A DNA stretch of 64,000 nucleotides from Coriobacteriia bacterium (lineage in GTDB: Bacteria; Actinomycetota; Coriobacteriia; Coriobacteriales; UBA8131): contig WRHU01000008.1 of the NCBI GenBank assembly GCA_009783085.1, positions 26,583 to 90,582 on the forward strand, read 5' to 3'. Position 1 is the first letter of the stretch. Every line of letters begins with the position of its first letter. Shown here in pieces: positions 52,166-61,428 of the stretch. Position numbers and translations under genes: made by a program. The notes under the pieces are model-generated. The model was not told the DNA's origin. It made no database searches and worked only from the letters and a program-made list of their open reading frames with translations.

Positions 52166-53404
52166 TTATTCCAAGTCAATTCCAAGAATGCGCCGAATTA
52201 TCACAATGCCTAAAACCTCAAGCCCAAGTGCAACAACAAGCAACATAAAGCCTCCAAATGAGCCAAAGAATGTTGCAAGGTAGCCCGGCATAGCCAGCGA
52301 AAGCAGCACAAATAAAGCCAAGGGCATAATGGTCACCACCCGTGCCGACATACGCGCCTGTGCCGTTTGAACCTCCAACGAACGCGCCAGTTCAAAACTG
52401 TCCGTTATTGAAGCAGTTGCTCCCTCAAGGATTTTTCTTAAACTTCCTCCTGTTGTGTGTTGAATATCAAGTGCCACAAGCACAAAACGCAAGTCAGCAC
52501 AGTCGGTACGCTCCTCTAGGCGCTCAAGCGCCTCGCTTATCGAATACCCAACGTCTATGTCGTCGACGGTAAGACGCAGCTGTGTTCCCAAAGGGTCGGG
52601 GAGCTCGTCAGCAATCTGGGCAAGTGCTTGTTGCAGAGAATATCCCGCAGAAAAACACATACCTATGGCGTTAAGCGCATCGGGGAGTTGCTCGCGCAGC
52701 CGTATTTGACGAAGACGATGCCAAGCCGTTGCGCGCTGGATCGAAACAAAGGGCGGAATAAACGCAGCGGCTAATGCCAAGACAAATTGCCCGGTTAAAA
52801 TGAAAACCATGAGCGCCAAAACGAGAGAAGCGGCTAACTCAAGCTCACAAAGGTTCTGCGGTTTGATAAAAGGCACGCGCGCGGAGAGGGCAGAGCTTAC
52901 GCGCGCGCACCACTTTGCAAGAGGCGCAGAGCGCATAAGGCGATTTGAAAGAAAGCGCAGGCTGGCGATGCCATTGCGACACAAGTCCTCAAAAAGCATG
53001 AGGAGCAGAGATTTGAGGTTTCGATTTGCATCCAGCCGCCGAGCGTCAGAAATAGTGTTAGTAAGCCGCATACGAGTACGTGAACGATTCACAAAAGAAC
53101 GTCCTGTTTCGTAGATAAGCGGTACGGCTAGGGATGCTGCGAGGGCTCCCAACAAAATAGCTGCAGCCAGCGCCAAGCTTGTTGGCTCAAACGTTTCGCC
53201 TCGTGCAAGCTCGCCTAGTGTAAGTTCGTTTTGCGCAAGCTCGCCTAGTGTAAGTTCATTTTGCGCGAGCACTCTTTGGGCTAACTCGCTTGGCGCAAGC
53301 TCACTTGGCGCAAGCTCACTTGACGCAAACTCACTTGGCACAAGCTCACTTTTTGCTACGCCAGCCCACCTTATAACATCGACAATCCAGTCTTTTGAAA
53401 CCAT
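52166..53404 (-). CDS. tadB: TadB-like pilus platform protein
   Basis: A 412-residue protein. Three spans (~80-100, ~200-225, ~345-410) frame a T2SSF domain (LPDALNAIGMCFSAGYSLQQALAQIA ... LDIQHTTGGSLRKILEGATASI). N-terminal residues 18-68 are S-E-L-A-P and A-Q-N-E-L-T-L-G-E-L repeats made by 15- and 30-base units (53205-53355), absent from usual TadB. AAGGAGGTGG precedes the ATG. It overlaps the end of tadA by 34 bases. Confidence 0.9.
   Translation of the reverse strand: MVSKDWIVDVIRWAGVAKSELVPSEFASSELAPSELAPSELAQRVLAQNELTLGELAQNELTLGELARGETFEPTSLALAAAILLGALAASLAVPLIYETGRSFVNRSRTRMRLTNTISDARRLDANRNLKSLLLMLFEDLCRNGIASLRFLSNRLMRSAPLAKWCARVSSALSARVPFIKPQNLCELELAASLVLALMVFILTGQFVLALAAAFIPPFVSIQRATAWHRLRQIRLREQLPDALNAIGMCFSAGYSLQQALAQIADELPDPLGTQLRLTVDDIDVGYSISEALERLEERTDCADLRFVLVALDIQHTTGGSLRKILEGATASITDSFELARSLEVQTAQARMSARVVTIMPLALFVLLSLAMPGYLATFFGSFGGFMLLVVALGLEVLGIVIIRRILGIDLE
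53205..53355. repeat. 15/30-base repeats in the tadB N-terminus
   Basis: Two 30-base units containing CTCGCCTAGTGTAAGTTC are followed by about five 15-base units of GCGCAAGCTCACTTG. All remain in frame. Confidence 0.85.
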
Positions 53405-54798
53405 TGTTCCACCTCCTTACATGCAAGGTTGCGTTGTGCTTCTCCGCCAGAAAGCCAACCTGGAGCCTCAAGCCATTGGTAACAGTTTTGCTCTACATTC
53501 CAGGTTGCTAACTCCTCTAAACAAAGTTCGCCCTCTCTTGAGGAGCAGGAGCATATTGAGGTGATGCGACGCGAGCCGTCCATCTGCCGGTCAAGCTGCA
53601 CGATAAGGTCGAGCGCGGAAGCAATTTGTTTTTCTATGAGAGAAACGGGCAAATCCATGGCGTAGCGCGCCATCATCACCAAACGCTCAATGACCTCGCG
53701 CGGAGAGTTAGCATGAAGCGTAGTAAGCGAACCATCGTGTCCCGTGTTCATAGCTTGGAGCATATCGAGCGCTTCAGAACCGCGACACTCCCCTACCACA
53801 ATGCGGTCAGGACGCATGCGGAGCGCGTTAATAACCAAATCTCGTATGGTAATCTCGCCAGAACCCTCTGCGTTGCGTGGGCGCGCTTCAAGACGCACCA
53901 CGTGAGGATGTTCTAAAAAGCGCAGTTCGGCGGCATCTTCAATAGTAATTATGCGCTCGTGATGCGGTATCTCTACAGAAAGCGCATTGAGCAACGTGGT
54001 TTTGCCACCACCCGTACCACCACTTACCGCAATATTGCAGCGACACAACACGGCCCACTTAAGCAGCTGAGCAACGGGCTCGTCCAAACTGCCCATCTCT
54101 TTAAGCTCGTTAAGCGTATAAATATGCTCCGGAAACTTGCGGATAGTGAGCAAGGGTCCATCGAGTGCCAGGGGCGGGATAACTACATTGACGCGATGCC
54201 CTTGCGGCAGGCGCGCACTCACCAGCGGACTTTGTTCATCAACGCGCCTGCCCAGCGGACCAACAATGCGGTCGATAATCATACGGAGCTGCCTTTCGTC
54301 GTAAAAGCTCACTTCGCAGGGGTAAATACGCCCTGCGCGCTCATAAAAAACAGCATCTGGACCGTTAACCATGAGCTCGGTTATGTCGGCATCAGCAAGC
54401 AACTCCTCAAGTGGACCGAGCCCTAAAACCATATCTGCTACCTCGCGGATAAGGTCGTGCTTCGCCGCCTCGGCATCTGACTGGTAGGCAGGGTGTATAT
54501 TGTGTGCAGAGGACGAAGCAAGCTGCTCAAGGACGGCACGTACCTCGCGTCGCGCACGGGCAGGGTTTTCGGCAATCATCGCCGCTATTTTCTCGCTTGG
54601 CAAACGCTCAAATAAAGCATCGCGGAGCTTGATGCGAGAGGCCCGGTCTGCGGCCTCGTTTGCAGTGCGTTCTCTTGTTGCTGTAAAACCTTTGTTTGAG
54701 GTACGCTCACCACGTGCCGCGCGTGCCCCAGCCTTTGTGCCAAGAGTTTTGGTGTTGACGCTTTTATCAACCGTTTCAAGATAGCTACGAAGCGACAC
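53371..54798 (-). CDS. tadA: TadA/CpaF secretion ATPase
   Basis: A 475-residue ATPase. ELMVNGPDAVFYERAGRIY, GRRVDEQSPLVSARLPQGHRVNVVIPP, the Walker A GGTGGGKTTLLNAL, IEDAAEL and TTLHANSPREVIERL (His box) are those of CpaF/TadA, which powers both extension and retraction of Tad pili. The N-terminal 100 residues are basic and variable. A GTG at 54798 is chosen since GAGGTGG sits five bases before it; it overlaps the upstream gene by 14 bases. Confidence 0.94.
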   Translation of the reverse strand: MSLRSYLETVDKSVNTKTLGTKAGARAARGERTSNKGFTATRERTANEAADRASRIKLRDALFERLPSEKIAAMIAENPARARREVRAVLEQLASSSAHNIHPAYQSDAEAAKHDLIREVADMVLGLGPLEELLADADITELMVNGPDAVFYERAGRIYPCEVSFYDERQLRMIIDRIVGPLGRRVDEQSPLVSARLPQGHRVNVVIPPLALDGPLLTIRKFPEHIYTLNELKEMGSLDEPVAQLLKWAVLCRCNIAVSGGTGGGKTTLLNALSVEIPHHERIITIEDAAELRFLEHPHVVRLEARPRNAEGSGEITIRDLVINALRMRPDRIVVGECRGSEALDMLQAMNTGHDGSLTTLHANSPREVIERLVMMARYAMDLPVSLIEKQIASALDLIVQLDRQMDGSRRITSICSCSSREGELCLEELATWNVEQNCYQWLEAPGWLSGGEAQRNLACKEVEQWFQKTGLSML

Positions 54799-56272
54799 GT
54801 CTACCACCTCGCTTCCGATTTTTAAGAAATCCTGAGAACGCTTCAAGCGCCGATGTTGTTTGGGGCAACAAAGATGCAGGCTGGTGCTCTGCCCTCAGGG
54901 TAGCTAGCAGGGCATCAAAGGAGGCCGCAAAGGCAGCATCGCTTTCCAAAAGCTCCTGCGGACAACCCAGCGAAAGCATCTCGTCTACCAAAGAACCGCC
55001 GTCATGTATGGTCAAAACCTCAGCACCACCGAGCGCCATTGAGGCGTCAAGCGAAGTCAGCGGTGCGCTACGGCCACATCGGTTGAGAAGAAAGCAAAAA
55101 CGTGTTGAGGGGATTTGAAGTCGAACACATAAGTCGGCAACCTGCTTGCAGCCTTGTATAGAGGTGGCTCGCTGATCCATAACAAAAATAAGCTGATCGG
55201 CGCTTTGCGCGAGAATCGCTTGGAGTTCAGACCAGAAGCTCCCCGTGTTGATTAGCACATAGTCTGCATTGGTTTTCAAGGATTTTATGAGCTCTAGTAT
55301 CTCACTTGCACACTCCTCTGCCTCCTCAGGGCGCATGGGTGATTCAATAAGGCACAGACGCTTCTCACTTGGCAGCGGTCGCTCTGGGCCATTCAGAGCC
55401 ATGCCAAGGCTCATGCGCTGCAGAAAAATATCCGGCGTTTGCTCGACGAGATATGACAAATCGCCAAACTGCACGTCGAGATCTATGAGGACAACCTTGA
55501 GGCCTCTCTGTTTGAGCAAAAAAGCCGTAAGTAGGCTGAGCGTTGACTTGCCCACCCCACCACGACCTGATACAAAAGCCGCCGCGCAGCCCTTGGTGGT
55601 TGCTGGCAGGGGCGTCTGCTCAAAAATCGCTGGAGAGAAAAGCTGTGGAGCAGCAGGAGTTAAGGGCTGCGCGGCGGCGGCGACAGCTTGAGGCTGCACG
55701 AGAGCAGGAGCAAAAGATTGTGCTACGGCAGAAACGAGGGGCAGCGGTGTAGTAGGAGTTTGGAGTTGTGCTACGGCGGGGAGCAACGGCAGCGAAGTGA
55801 CGGTTTCCAACGGCTGCGCTACAACAGGAGCAAGGGGCTGTGTTGTAGAAAGAAGCGACGTAGCAACAAGCGGCTGTGTGGCCGCAGGAAACTCAACATT
55901 CACCAGAGCAGTCAGCTGAACATGGTCTATAATGCCCCGTCCTCCTGCAGCCCGAACTCTACTTGAAAAAGCCGCTGAAGGATTTTCTGCCACAAGGTAT
56001 ATGTCGCGCTGAGGCTCATCGAAATGCAGCGCCGCCACCAAATTGAGTGCTGCCACATCGCTCGCTTCCTCAGAAACAACTACCTGAACAGTCGAGGCAG
56101 CATGAGTCAAGGCTTTGCGACAATCCATACCACTTTCAAAGACTTGGAGATAGCCGCCCTTAGTGGTATCTGCGCTGGCTCCTCCGCTTGCACATTCGGT
56201 AACAGGCCCAGACCTCAAAATGTCGGACGAAAGCGTGCAGGGCGTCATAAAAGCATACGCGGCGACCGTCAT
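54785..56272 (-). CDS. CpaE/TadZ-like MinD-family ATPase
   Basis: A 495-residue protein. Residues ~40-125 resemble the receiver-like N-terminal domain of TadZ. A long Pro/Ala/Gln linker (130-225, degenerate repeats of A-Q-P-L-x-P) leads to the P-loop ATPase: FVSGRGGVGKSTLSLL (deviant Walker A), VLIDLDVQFGDLSYL and INTGSFWSELQA. TadZ places the pilus machine in the cell. GAGGAG precedes the ATG, which overlaps the cpaB stop by four bases. Confidence 0.88.
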   Translation of the reverse strand: MTVAAYAFMTPCTLSSDILRSGPVTECASGGASADTTKGGYLQVFESGMDCRKALTHAASTVQVVVSEEASDVAALNLVAALHFDEPQRDIYLVAENPSAAFSSRVRAAGGRGIIDHVQLTALVNVEFPAATQPLVATSLLSTTQPLAPVVAQPLETVTSLPLLPAVAQLQTPTTPLPLVSAVAQSFAPALVQPQAVAAAAQPLTPAAPQLFSPAIFEQTPLPATTKGCAAAFVSGRGGVGKSTLSLLTAFLLKQRGLKVVLIDLDVQFGDLSYLVEQTPDIFLQRMSLGMALNGPERPLPSEKRLCLIESPMRPEEAEECASEILELIKSLKTNADYVLINTGSFWSELQAILAQSADQLIFVMDQRATSIQGCKQVADLCVRLQIPSTRFCFLLNRCGRSAPLTSLDASMALGGAEVLTIHDGGSLVDEMLSLGCPQELLESDAAFAASFDALLATLRAEHQPASLLPQTTSALEAFSGFLKNRKRGGRRVAS

Positions 56273-57120
56273 GAGGACTCCTCTGAGTTTTCTGAGGTTG
56301 CATCATTGTTCCCTGCTGCTTGGCCATCGTTGTTTGATGAGCCGCTGGCAGACGCACTGCTGGCAGAGGCATTGCTGGCAGACGCACCGCTCCTGCTACT
56401 TCCATTTTGCTGCGCCGCAAGCTCACGCGGTACGTCGTTTCCTGGGAGCACCAGAGCAAGGTTTCGCTCACGCGCGGCTACCAAAAGCTCTTGAACCGTT
56501 TGGGCATCAACCGCAACCGTCACCCACTTAAGCGGCGCACGTGCCGATGAGCCCCCGAACAAAGAACCAGAAGCACTTGCACCACTGCCCACAGAGCCCG
56601 CACCAAAGCCATTGCTCGTTTCAAGAACAAGGACGTTTTGAGCAACCAGCGACACTGCCGTTGAGCCAACGGCGTAGATGTCAACCAACATTCCAGAACC
56701 AAGGGCTCCGCCAATTGCCTGAACGTCGTCGCTCGGAATGCTTACGGCACAAAGCCCGTCAGGCACAACTATTTGCGTTGCCCCTTCTCCAAGCTTGGCA
56801 AGCACAATGGGCTCGTTTTTCAAAAAGGGAACAGCGGTAGTTTTGCCAAAAGCCTCTGCCGTATCGAGCACAGCGCCAACAGGCAGCAAGTCGGCAAGCC
56901 ATACTTCAAAAGAAGCGTTACTTGCGTCAAGCGTTTCGCCCGCAGCAATATCGCGCGTTGCAACCAACACCTCGATCTGCTCGCCTCCGTAACTTGCAAG
57001 TGCCTGTGCCCGCGACGACGCAGCCTGCGCGCGCACATCGCCTGCGTAAAGCAAAAGCAAGCCTGCAGCCACCACACCACACGCCACCGCCATGAGAAGT
57101 CGCTTTTTTGACGACGACAT
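56269..57120 (-). CDS. CpaB/RcpC-like SAF-domain protein
   Basis: A 283-residue protein with one N-terminal span (LLMAVACGVVAAGLLLLYAG), a SAF domain (IEVLVATRDIAAGETLDASN ~48-110) and a RcpC-type second domain (CAVSIPSDDVQAIGGALGSGMLVDIYAVG ... KWVTVAVDAQTVQELLVAA). In Gram-negatives CpaB links the secretin to the wall; here, without an outer membrane, it may bind peptidoglycan. The tail is S-A-S-N repeats. First gene of the Tad operon; AAGGAG before the ATG. Confidence 0.9.
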   Translation of the reverse strand: MSSSKKRLLMAVACGVVAAGLLLLYAGDVRAQAASSRAQALASYGGEQIEVLVATRDIAAGETLDASNASFEVWLADLLPVGAVLDTAEAFGKTTAVPFLKNEPIVLAKLGEGATQIVVPDGLCAVSIPSDDVQAIGGALGSGMLVDIYAVGSTAVSLVAQNVLVLETSNGFGAGSVGSGASASGSLFGGSSARAPLKWVTVAVDAQTVQELLVAARERNLALVLPGNDVPRELAAQQNGSSRSGASASNASASSASASGSSNNDGQAAGNNDATSENSEESS

Positions 57121-57640
57121 TTCACACCACTCCTTTCGTTGACCTTTCGGTCTGGTTTTCGACCTGGATACGGCTGGTTACGGTCTGATTTGCAACCAAC
57201 CGTGGTCGATTTCTTATTGAGGGAGGTGTAGTATGGCGTACGATTCTTGCTGGAGTCTGTACCGTTTCTATCCTTTTTCTATATTTTTTATTACTTATTT
57301 ATTAGCCGATTCTTACTTGGCAATTAAGTTTTTTAACTTTTTGGGCATCTTGCTGGGATTTTAGTGTTTTTTGGCAGAATTACCTCATAATTTCCCCTCA
57401 ATTTACCCCTTGACAAAGTTTTTTTATGAAGTTTGCGCTGTATTTGTGGCTCTGCTTATAGCTTCTTTATGTCGAGTTTTAGTCAATTTTTTGGTGAGTT
57501 TTTGCCGTTACCGATTTGGTACTTGCTATCTGCGCGAATTTTCTGTATATTCACGCCTGCGAGATAAATGCTCGCACATTGCAGGAAGTAAAATCGAAAT
57601 GGTTAAATGAGGATTTTAACCATGTCCGAAAGGAGTGCTC
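57121..57640. other. AT-rich 520-base region between the Tad operon and ferredoxin
   Basis: No gene seen. It is much richer in A and T than its surroundings (for example TTTTTATTACTTATTTATTAG near 57288) and must contain the promoters of both divergent units. TTGACA at 57412-57417 has no -10 at normal spacing. The Tad operon promoter could not be fixed. Confidence 0.5.
57556..57585 (+). promoter_or_regulatory. Dyad upstream of the ferredoxin gene
   Basis: TGCGAG-ATAAATG-CTCGCA (57558-57576) is enclosed by a second, offset pair CCTGC...GCAGG (57556-57585). It lies 56 bases before the ferredoxin ATG and could be an operator or leader hairpin. Confidence 0.4.
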
Positions 57641-57826
57641 ATGCCTCGACCTATTATTAACGATGAATGTACTGGCTGTGGACTGTGCGTTGATGTCTGC
57701 GAAAGCGACGTGCTGGACATCGTTGGTGACACTGCCGTGGTTGTCAACGAGGACGCCTGTACTGCATGCGGGGATTGCATGGAAGAGTGCCCAATGGGTG
57801 CTATTGAGGAAATTGAAGAGGATTAG
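57641..57826 (+). CDS. 2[4Fe-4S] ferredoxin
   Basis: A 61-residue ferredoxin with CTGCGLCVDVCES and CTACGDCMEECPMGA, all eight cluster cysteines present and an acidic tail (IEEIEED). It is a low-potential electron carrier and a plausible partner of the [FeFe] hydrogenase. The ATG at 57641 has AAAGGAG five bases upstream; a GTG two codons earlier would overlap that site. Single-gene unit with its own terminator. Confidence 0.95.
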   Translation: MPRPIINDECTGCGLCVDVCESDVLDIVGDTAVVVNEDACTACGDCMEECPMGAIEEIEED

Positions 57827-57839
57827 TTTTCTCACTGGT

Positions 57840-57885
57840 TCAGGGCTTGACAAGGATTTTCTCGTCGAGCCCTGAGCTTTTATTT
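57840..57885 (+). terminator. Terminator of the ferredoxin gene
   Basis: TCAGGGCT-T-GAC pairs with GTC-G-AGCCCTGA around a 12-base loop, followed by GCTTTTATTT. It overlaps the end of the convergent gene. Confidence 0.85.
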
Positions 57886-58458
57886 GAATCGTTTTGTTGC
57901 TTCTGCATACGATGCCTGCTTGAGCTGATGCCAGACAAGTTGCTTGTGTGTGTCAGAGCCGAGCGCAGCTTCGAAGCCATCAACACTTACTAAGAGGCGG
58001 CCTTGTACTTCTCTTGTTTTTCTCGGAAGCCACGTATTAAGATTTTTAGCTCCTAACATACTTTGCGAGAGCTTTTGTCGCGCCACCTCGTCAAGAGCAA
58101 TAATTACTGCTGGGTCAATAGATTCTATGAGCAGGTTGAGCTGCTCGCCAGTAAGCGAGCTCGTTTTAGGTGAGCCAACCTTAGATGACTCGAGCAACAG
58201 ACCACACCAGGCTTTTTCGTCCCAACCAAGTTGCTCAAAAGCACGGTTAAGCGCAGCTCCGTCATTCCCGCTAAAAGGTGTGCCCCCTGCGCTTTCTGAT
58301 GCTCCACGCTGCCCCTTAACCACCAAGAGCATACTTTCGAGAGCCTGCGCTGCGCTCCTGTTGAGGGCAGCTACAAAAGGTTCAAGCACCAAGGCACGTG
58401 CTGCAAGCGTTGCGGCAATCTGGCTTTCTTTCGTTTTAGTGTTTGTCATTGTTTGCAT
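57880..58458 (-). CDS. Conserved-looking protein of unknown function (192 aa)
   Basis: A 192-residue cytoplasmic protein. There is a helical N-terminus (AALNRSAAQALESMLLVV), SGNDGAALNRAFEQLGWDE near 62-80, LNLLIESIDPAVIIALDEVARQKL near 105-130 and LVSVDGFEAALGSDTHKQLVWHQLK near the end. The order (G-x-D-G/A entry, then D-P-x-x-I-x-A-L-D, then V-D-G-F-E) loosely recalls the uracil-DNA glycosylase fold, but the catalytic motifs are not visible, so no function is given. AAGGCGG lies before the ATG at 58458. It is downstream of the phosphohexomutase. Confidence 0.7.
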   Translation of the reverse strand: MQTMTNTKTKESQIAATLAARALVLEPFVAALNRSAAQALESMLLVVKGQRGASESAGGTPFSGNDGAALNRAFEQLGWDEKAWCGLLLESSKVGSPKTSSLTGEQLNLLIESIDPAVIIALDEVARQKLSQSMLGAKNLNTWLPRKTREVQGRLLVSVDGFEAALGSDTHKQLVWHQLKQASYAEATKRFK

Positions 58459-58545
58459 AAGCCGCCTTGCGTAAATCACTTTACGTAAACCTTGTTGTGT
58501 TTTACCAATCCTTTTGAGCCCTCTTGGCCACTGGCTTGTTCGCTG

Positions 58546-60135
58546 CTAACCTTCTACCAACGCACAACCAATATCAAGTAACTCCTCAACGCGCGCTGCG
58601 TCGGTTGCCTCCGCATACACACGCACCAAGGGCTCAGTGCCACTCGGGCGCATGAGTAGCCAAGCATCACTTGCAAAACTCAGGTGCAACCCGTCTCGTT
58701 GGTCTATCGCCAAAAGATTCTCATCAAGAGGAGCAAACAAATTTTCATAATCTTGAAGCTCCTTTGAAGGCTTACAAAAAACGTGATTGTTAAGAAAAGC
58801 CTCTTTTTGCTCGGGACTTACACGCAAATCGCGGCGGGCATAATCAAAATTGCCAAGTTGTTTGAGCAAGCCATTTATCAGCTCTTTGAGCGTTTGTTTC
58901 TTTTGTGCCATAAGTTCCGTAAGCAGCAGGGCCATAAGCAATCCATCGCGCTCTCGCACGTGCGTAGGGATACCAATGCCGCCACTTTCCTCCCCGCCAA
59001 TAAGCACGTCGCCTTTAAGCATTTCCTCATAAATCCACTTAAAGCCAATCGGCGTGGTAGTAAGCTCAAGCCCGAGGCGCTCACACTGTCGCTTTACAAG
59101 ATTGGAACCACTCAAGGTACGAACAACGCGTCCGCTAAGCCCTTTGTCCTCAGCAAGCAGAGCAATAATGAGTGCAAGAATACGATGGGGATTGACAAAA
59201 GTTCCGTCGCTGTCTGCCGCGCCTATGCGGTCAGCATCGCCATCGGTAACAAAGCAGGCATCAAACTTGTACTGAGCAACCGCATCAACGCCTTGCTGTA
59301 TCCAAGGTGGTATGGGCTCAGGGTGAAGTCCAGCAAAGCTAAAATCGTCTGCCCCGTTGACCTCAATAACCTCGGTTACGCCTACGCGCTCTAAGGTTTG
59401 CTTAAGATACTGGCGCCCTGCTCCATGCAACGGGTCAACTACCACACGCAGATTTGCAGCGGCGATGACCTCGGCATCAACAGCTGCAGCAAGCGCATCA
59501 AGATATGCAGACATAAGATCTGTGAAGCAAAGTTCTGGCGCTTGCTCAAGGGTGGTTGCTGGTGTTTCAGGCGTTCCGTTTATGGCGAGCTGCGCAACAG
59601 CGCAAGCGTGTTCATACTGGGAAGGTACAACATCTTTGAGGGCAAGCTCAACGCGGTCGGTAAAAGCTGCCGGCGAAGCTCCACCGTCTGCCATACGAAG
59701 TTTTACTCCCAGATACTCAGCAGGATTATGGCTGGCAGTGAGCATGATGCCGCCCAGTGCCTGCTCGTCGCGAGCCACCGAGAAGCACAGCGCTGGCGTT
59801 GGGCAGTAGGTGTTTGAAATCATCACCTCAAAACCGTGTGCGGCAATAATAGTACCGACTAAAACAGCATAGCGTCCTGCATTTTCGCGGCAATCATAGC
59901 CAATGATAATACGAGGTTTGGTAATAGTCTGACTCTCTTGGGCAGCTTGGGTTTCTTGAAAAGCCCGAACCTCCTCGTCAAAAACCTGCGCTGCTGCCTC
60001 AGCAACCCGCGCAAGGGTGGCAGTATTAAAGTCTTTTCTGAGAATGGCTCGCCAGCCATCGGTGCCAAAATGTACCTCATCAACAAAGTTCAAACTCTCA
60101 GGATACGAAAGGGCAGCAGTGGGCAGGGCTGTCAA
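58546..60135 (-). CDS. Phosphoglucomutase/phosphomannomutase family enzyme
   Basis: A 529-residue alpha-D-phosphohexomutase. Motifs: HFGTDGWRAI near residue 22, MLTASHNPAEY with the phosphoserine near 133, TDGDADRIG (metal) near 300, GGEESGGIGI (sugar) near 380 and RPSGTEPLVR (phosphate) near 500. It interconverts hexose 1- and 6-phosphates; glucose, mannose or glucosamine specificity cannot be read with certainty. The TTG start has GAGG seven bases before it. Insert of ~20 Gln/Glu/Thr-rich residues near 58-72. Confidence 0.92.
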   Translation of the reverse strand: MTALPTAALSYPESLNFVDEVHFGTDGWRAILRKDFNTATLARVAEAAAQVFDEEVRAFQETQAAQESQTITKPRIIIGYDCRENAGRYAVLVGTIIAAHGFEVMISNTYCPTPALCFSVARDEQALGGIMLTASHNPAEYLGVKLRMADGGASPAAFTDRVELALKDVVPSQYEHACAVAQLAINGTPETPATTLEQAPELCFTDLMSAYLDALAAAVDAEVIAAANLRVVVDPLHGAGRQYLKQTLERVGVTEVIEVNGADDFSFAGLHPEPIPPWIQQGVDAVAQYKFDACFVTDGDADRIGAADSDGTFVNPHRILALIIALLAEDKGLSGRVVRTLSGSNLVKRQCERLGLELTTTPIGFKWIYEEMLKGDVLIGGEESGGIGIPTHVRERDGLLMALLLTELMAQKKQTLKELINGLLKQLGNFDYARRDLRVSPEQKEAFLNNHVFCKPSKELQDYENLFAPLDENLLAIDQRDGLHLSFASDAWLLMRPSGTEPLVRVYAEATDAARVEELLDIGCALVEG

Positions 60136-60228
60136 AACAATACCTCTTTCTTAGTGCAACGTGAGTCCTATGCAGTCCTATGCAATCCATTAAAGCAATC
60201 GAAAGTTCTGTCTATAAAGCAAACAACT

Positions 60229-61353
60229 CTAGCCGGGCAGTATCTCCAGCAAACGGCCAGTAAACAAGAAAAACGCGAGAACTACAACGCCAAGCACAAT
60301 GCGATACCAGCCAAAGGCCTCAAAGCTGTGTTTTTTGATGTAGCTCATCAGAAACTTAATTGCCACTACTGAAACAAGAAACGCCACAACAAAACCAACG
60401 GCAAACACGCCCCATTCTGTTGTGGTCAACGTTATGGGCTCAAGAATAAAAGCCTGTGCAAGTTCAAGCGCACTCCAGCCAAACATAACAGGAATCGCAA
60501 GAAAGAACGAAAACTCTGCTGCAGCTTCGCGCGAAACACCCAAAATACGTCCACCCAAAATGGTCGCGCCACTGCGCGAAGTGCCCGGAACAATGGCAAG
60601 ACACTGAAAAAGTCCGATTGCAAACGCACGAGGAAAACTCAGCCGTTCGACTTCCGTGACCTTATCAGGACCAGCACCACTATCAAAGCGTCCGCGCCCC
60701 GTGTAAATGTGACTATCCCGTGGTCTGTTGGACTGCCAAAGACTGTCTTTGCCCGAAGAACGAAACCCACCTTGTCTGCCGCCGGAATAGCTTGACCTGC
60801 TCCTGTTTGAGGAATGGTCGGCATGAGTGACCGCTTGCGCCAGCTCAGACGATTTATTCAAACGACCCTGCTTGTCGCGATTGTCGCCTTGCGGGTGCCT
60901 TCGCTCATATTTGGTAATAGAACGGTTAGCTGCGCTGCGCGCCTTAAGACGCTCAACTACAATGAAGGCAACGCCGTAGAAAATCAGTGCACAAGCAACC
61001 GTTACCGCATTAAAGACGTGTGCCTGAAACCAGCTCTTAAACAAAATGCCAAGCGCGGCGGCAGGAATGCAGGCAACAACAACCTTTGCCCACAAAAGAA
61101 AGGTGCTGCGTCGCTCATCGGGTGATTTGCGGGACGAGAATGGATTGAGTTTGTGAAAGAATAGGATAACGACAGCCAAAATAGCACCCAGCTGAATAAC
61201 CACCAAGAACATATCCCAAAACTTTTCCTGAACGTTTAGTTTGATAAACTCATTGACAAGAATCATATGCCCCGTGCTTGATACGGGCAGCCATTCGGTA
61301 ATGCCCTCAACAAAGCCAATGAAAACAGCCTTAAGCAACTCAAGTATTTCCAC
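60229..61353 (-). CDS. uppP: Undecaprenyl-diphosphatase UppP with large hydrophilic insert
   Basis: A 374-residue BacA/UppP-type membrane phosphatase. The two active-site segments EGITEWLPVSSTGHM (residues ~16-30) and PGTSRSGATILGG are intact. It recycles undecaprenyl diphosphate, the lipid carrier of peptidoglycan. Between them a polar insert of ~95 residues (about 145-240: Arg/Ser/Gly/Gln-rich, with SSYSGGRQGGFRSSG) replaces a short loop; usual UppP proteins have ~265-280 residues. GTG at 61353 is preferred as start (AGGAG upstream, direct entry into the first helix); TTG at 61386 is possible. Confidence 0.9.
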   Translation of the reverse strand: MEILELLKAVFIGFVEGITEWLPVSSTGHMILVNEFIKLNVQEKFWDMFLVVIQLGAILAVVILFFHKLNPFSSRKSPDERRSTFLLWAKVVVACIPAAALGILFKSWFQAHVFNAVTVACALIFYGVAFIVVERLKARSAANRSITKYERRHPQGDNRDKQGRLNKSSELAQAVTHADHSSNRSRSSYSGGRQGGFRSSGKDSLWQSNRPRDSHIYTGRGRFDSGAGPDKVTEVERLSFPRAFAIGLFQCLAIVPGTSRSGATILGGRILGVSREAAAEFSFFLAIPVMFGWSALELAQAFILEPITLTTTEWGVFAVGFVVAFLVSVVAIKFLMSYIKKHSFEAFGWYRIVLGVVVLAFFLFTGRLLEILPG

Positions 61354-61428
61354 GATATTCCCATCTCCTGTTGGCTGAAACACCAAAGCAAAGGCGGCCC
61401 AGCACGTTATTTGCTCAAAATATCTCCT

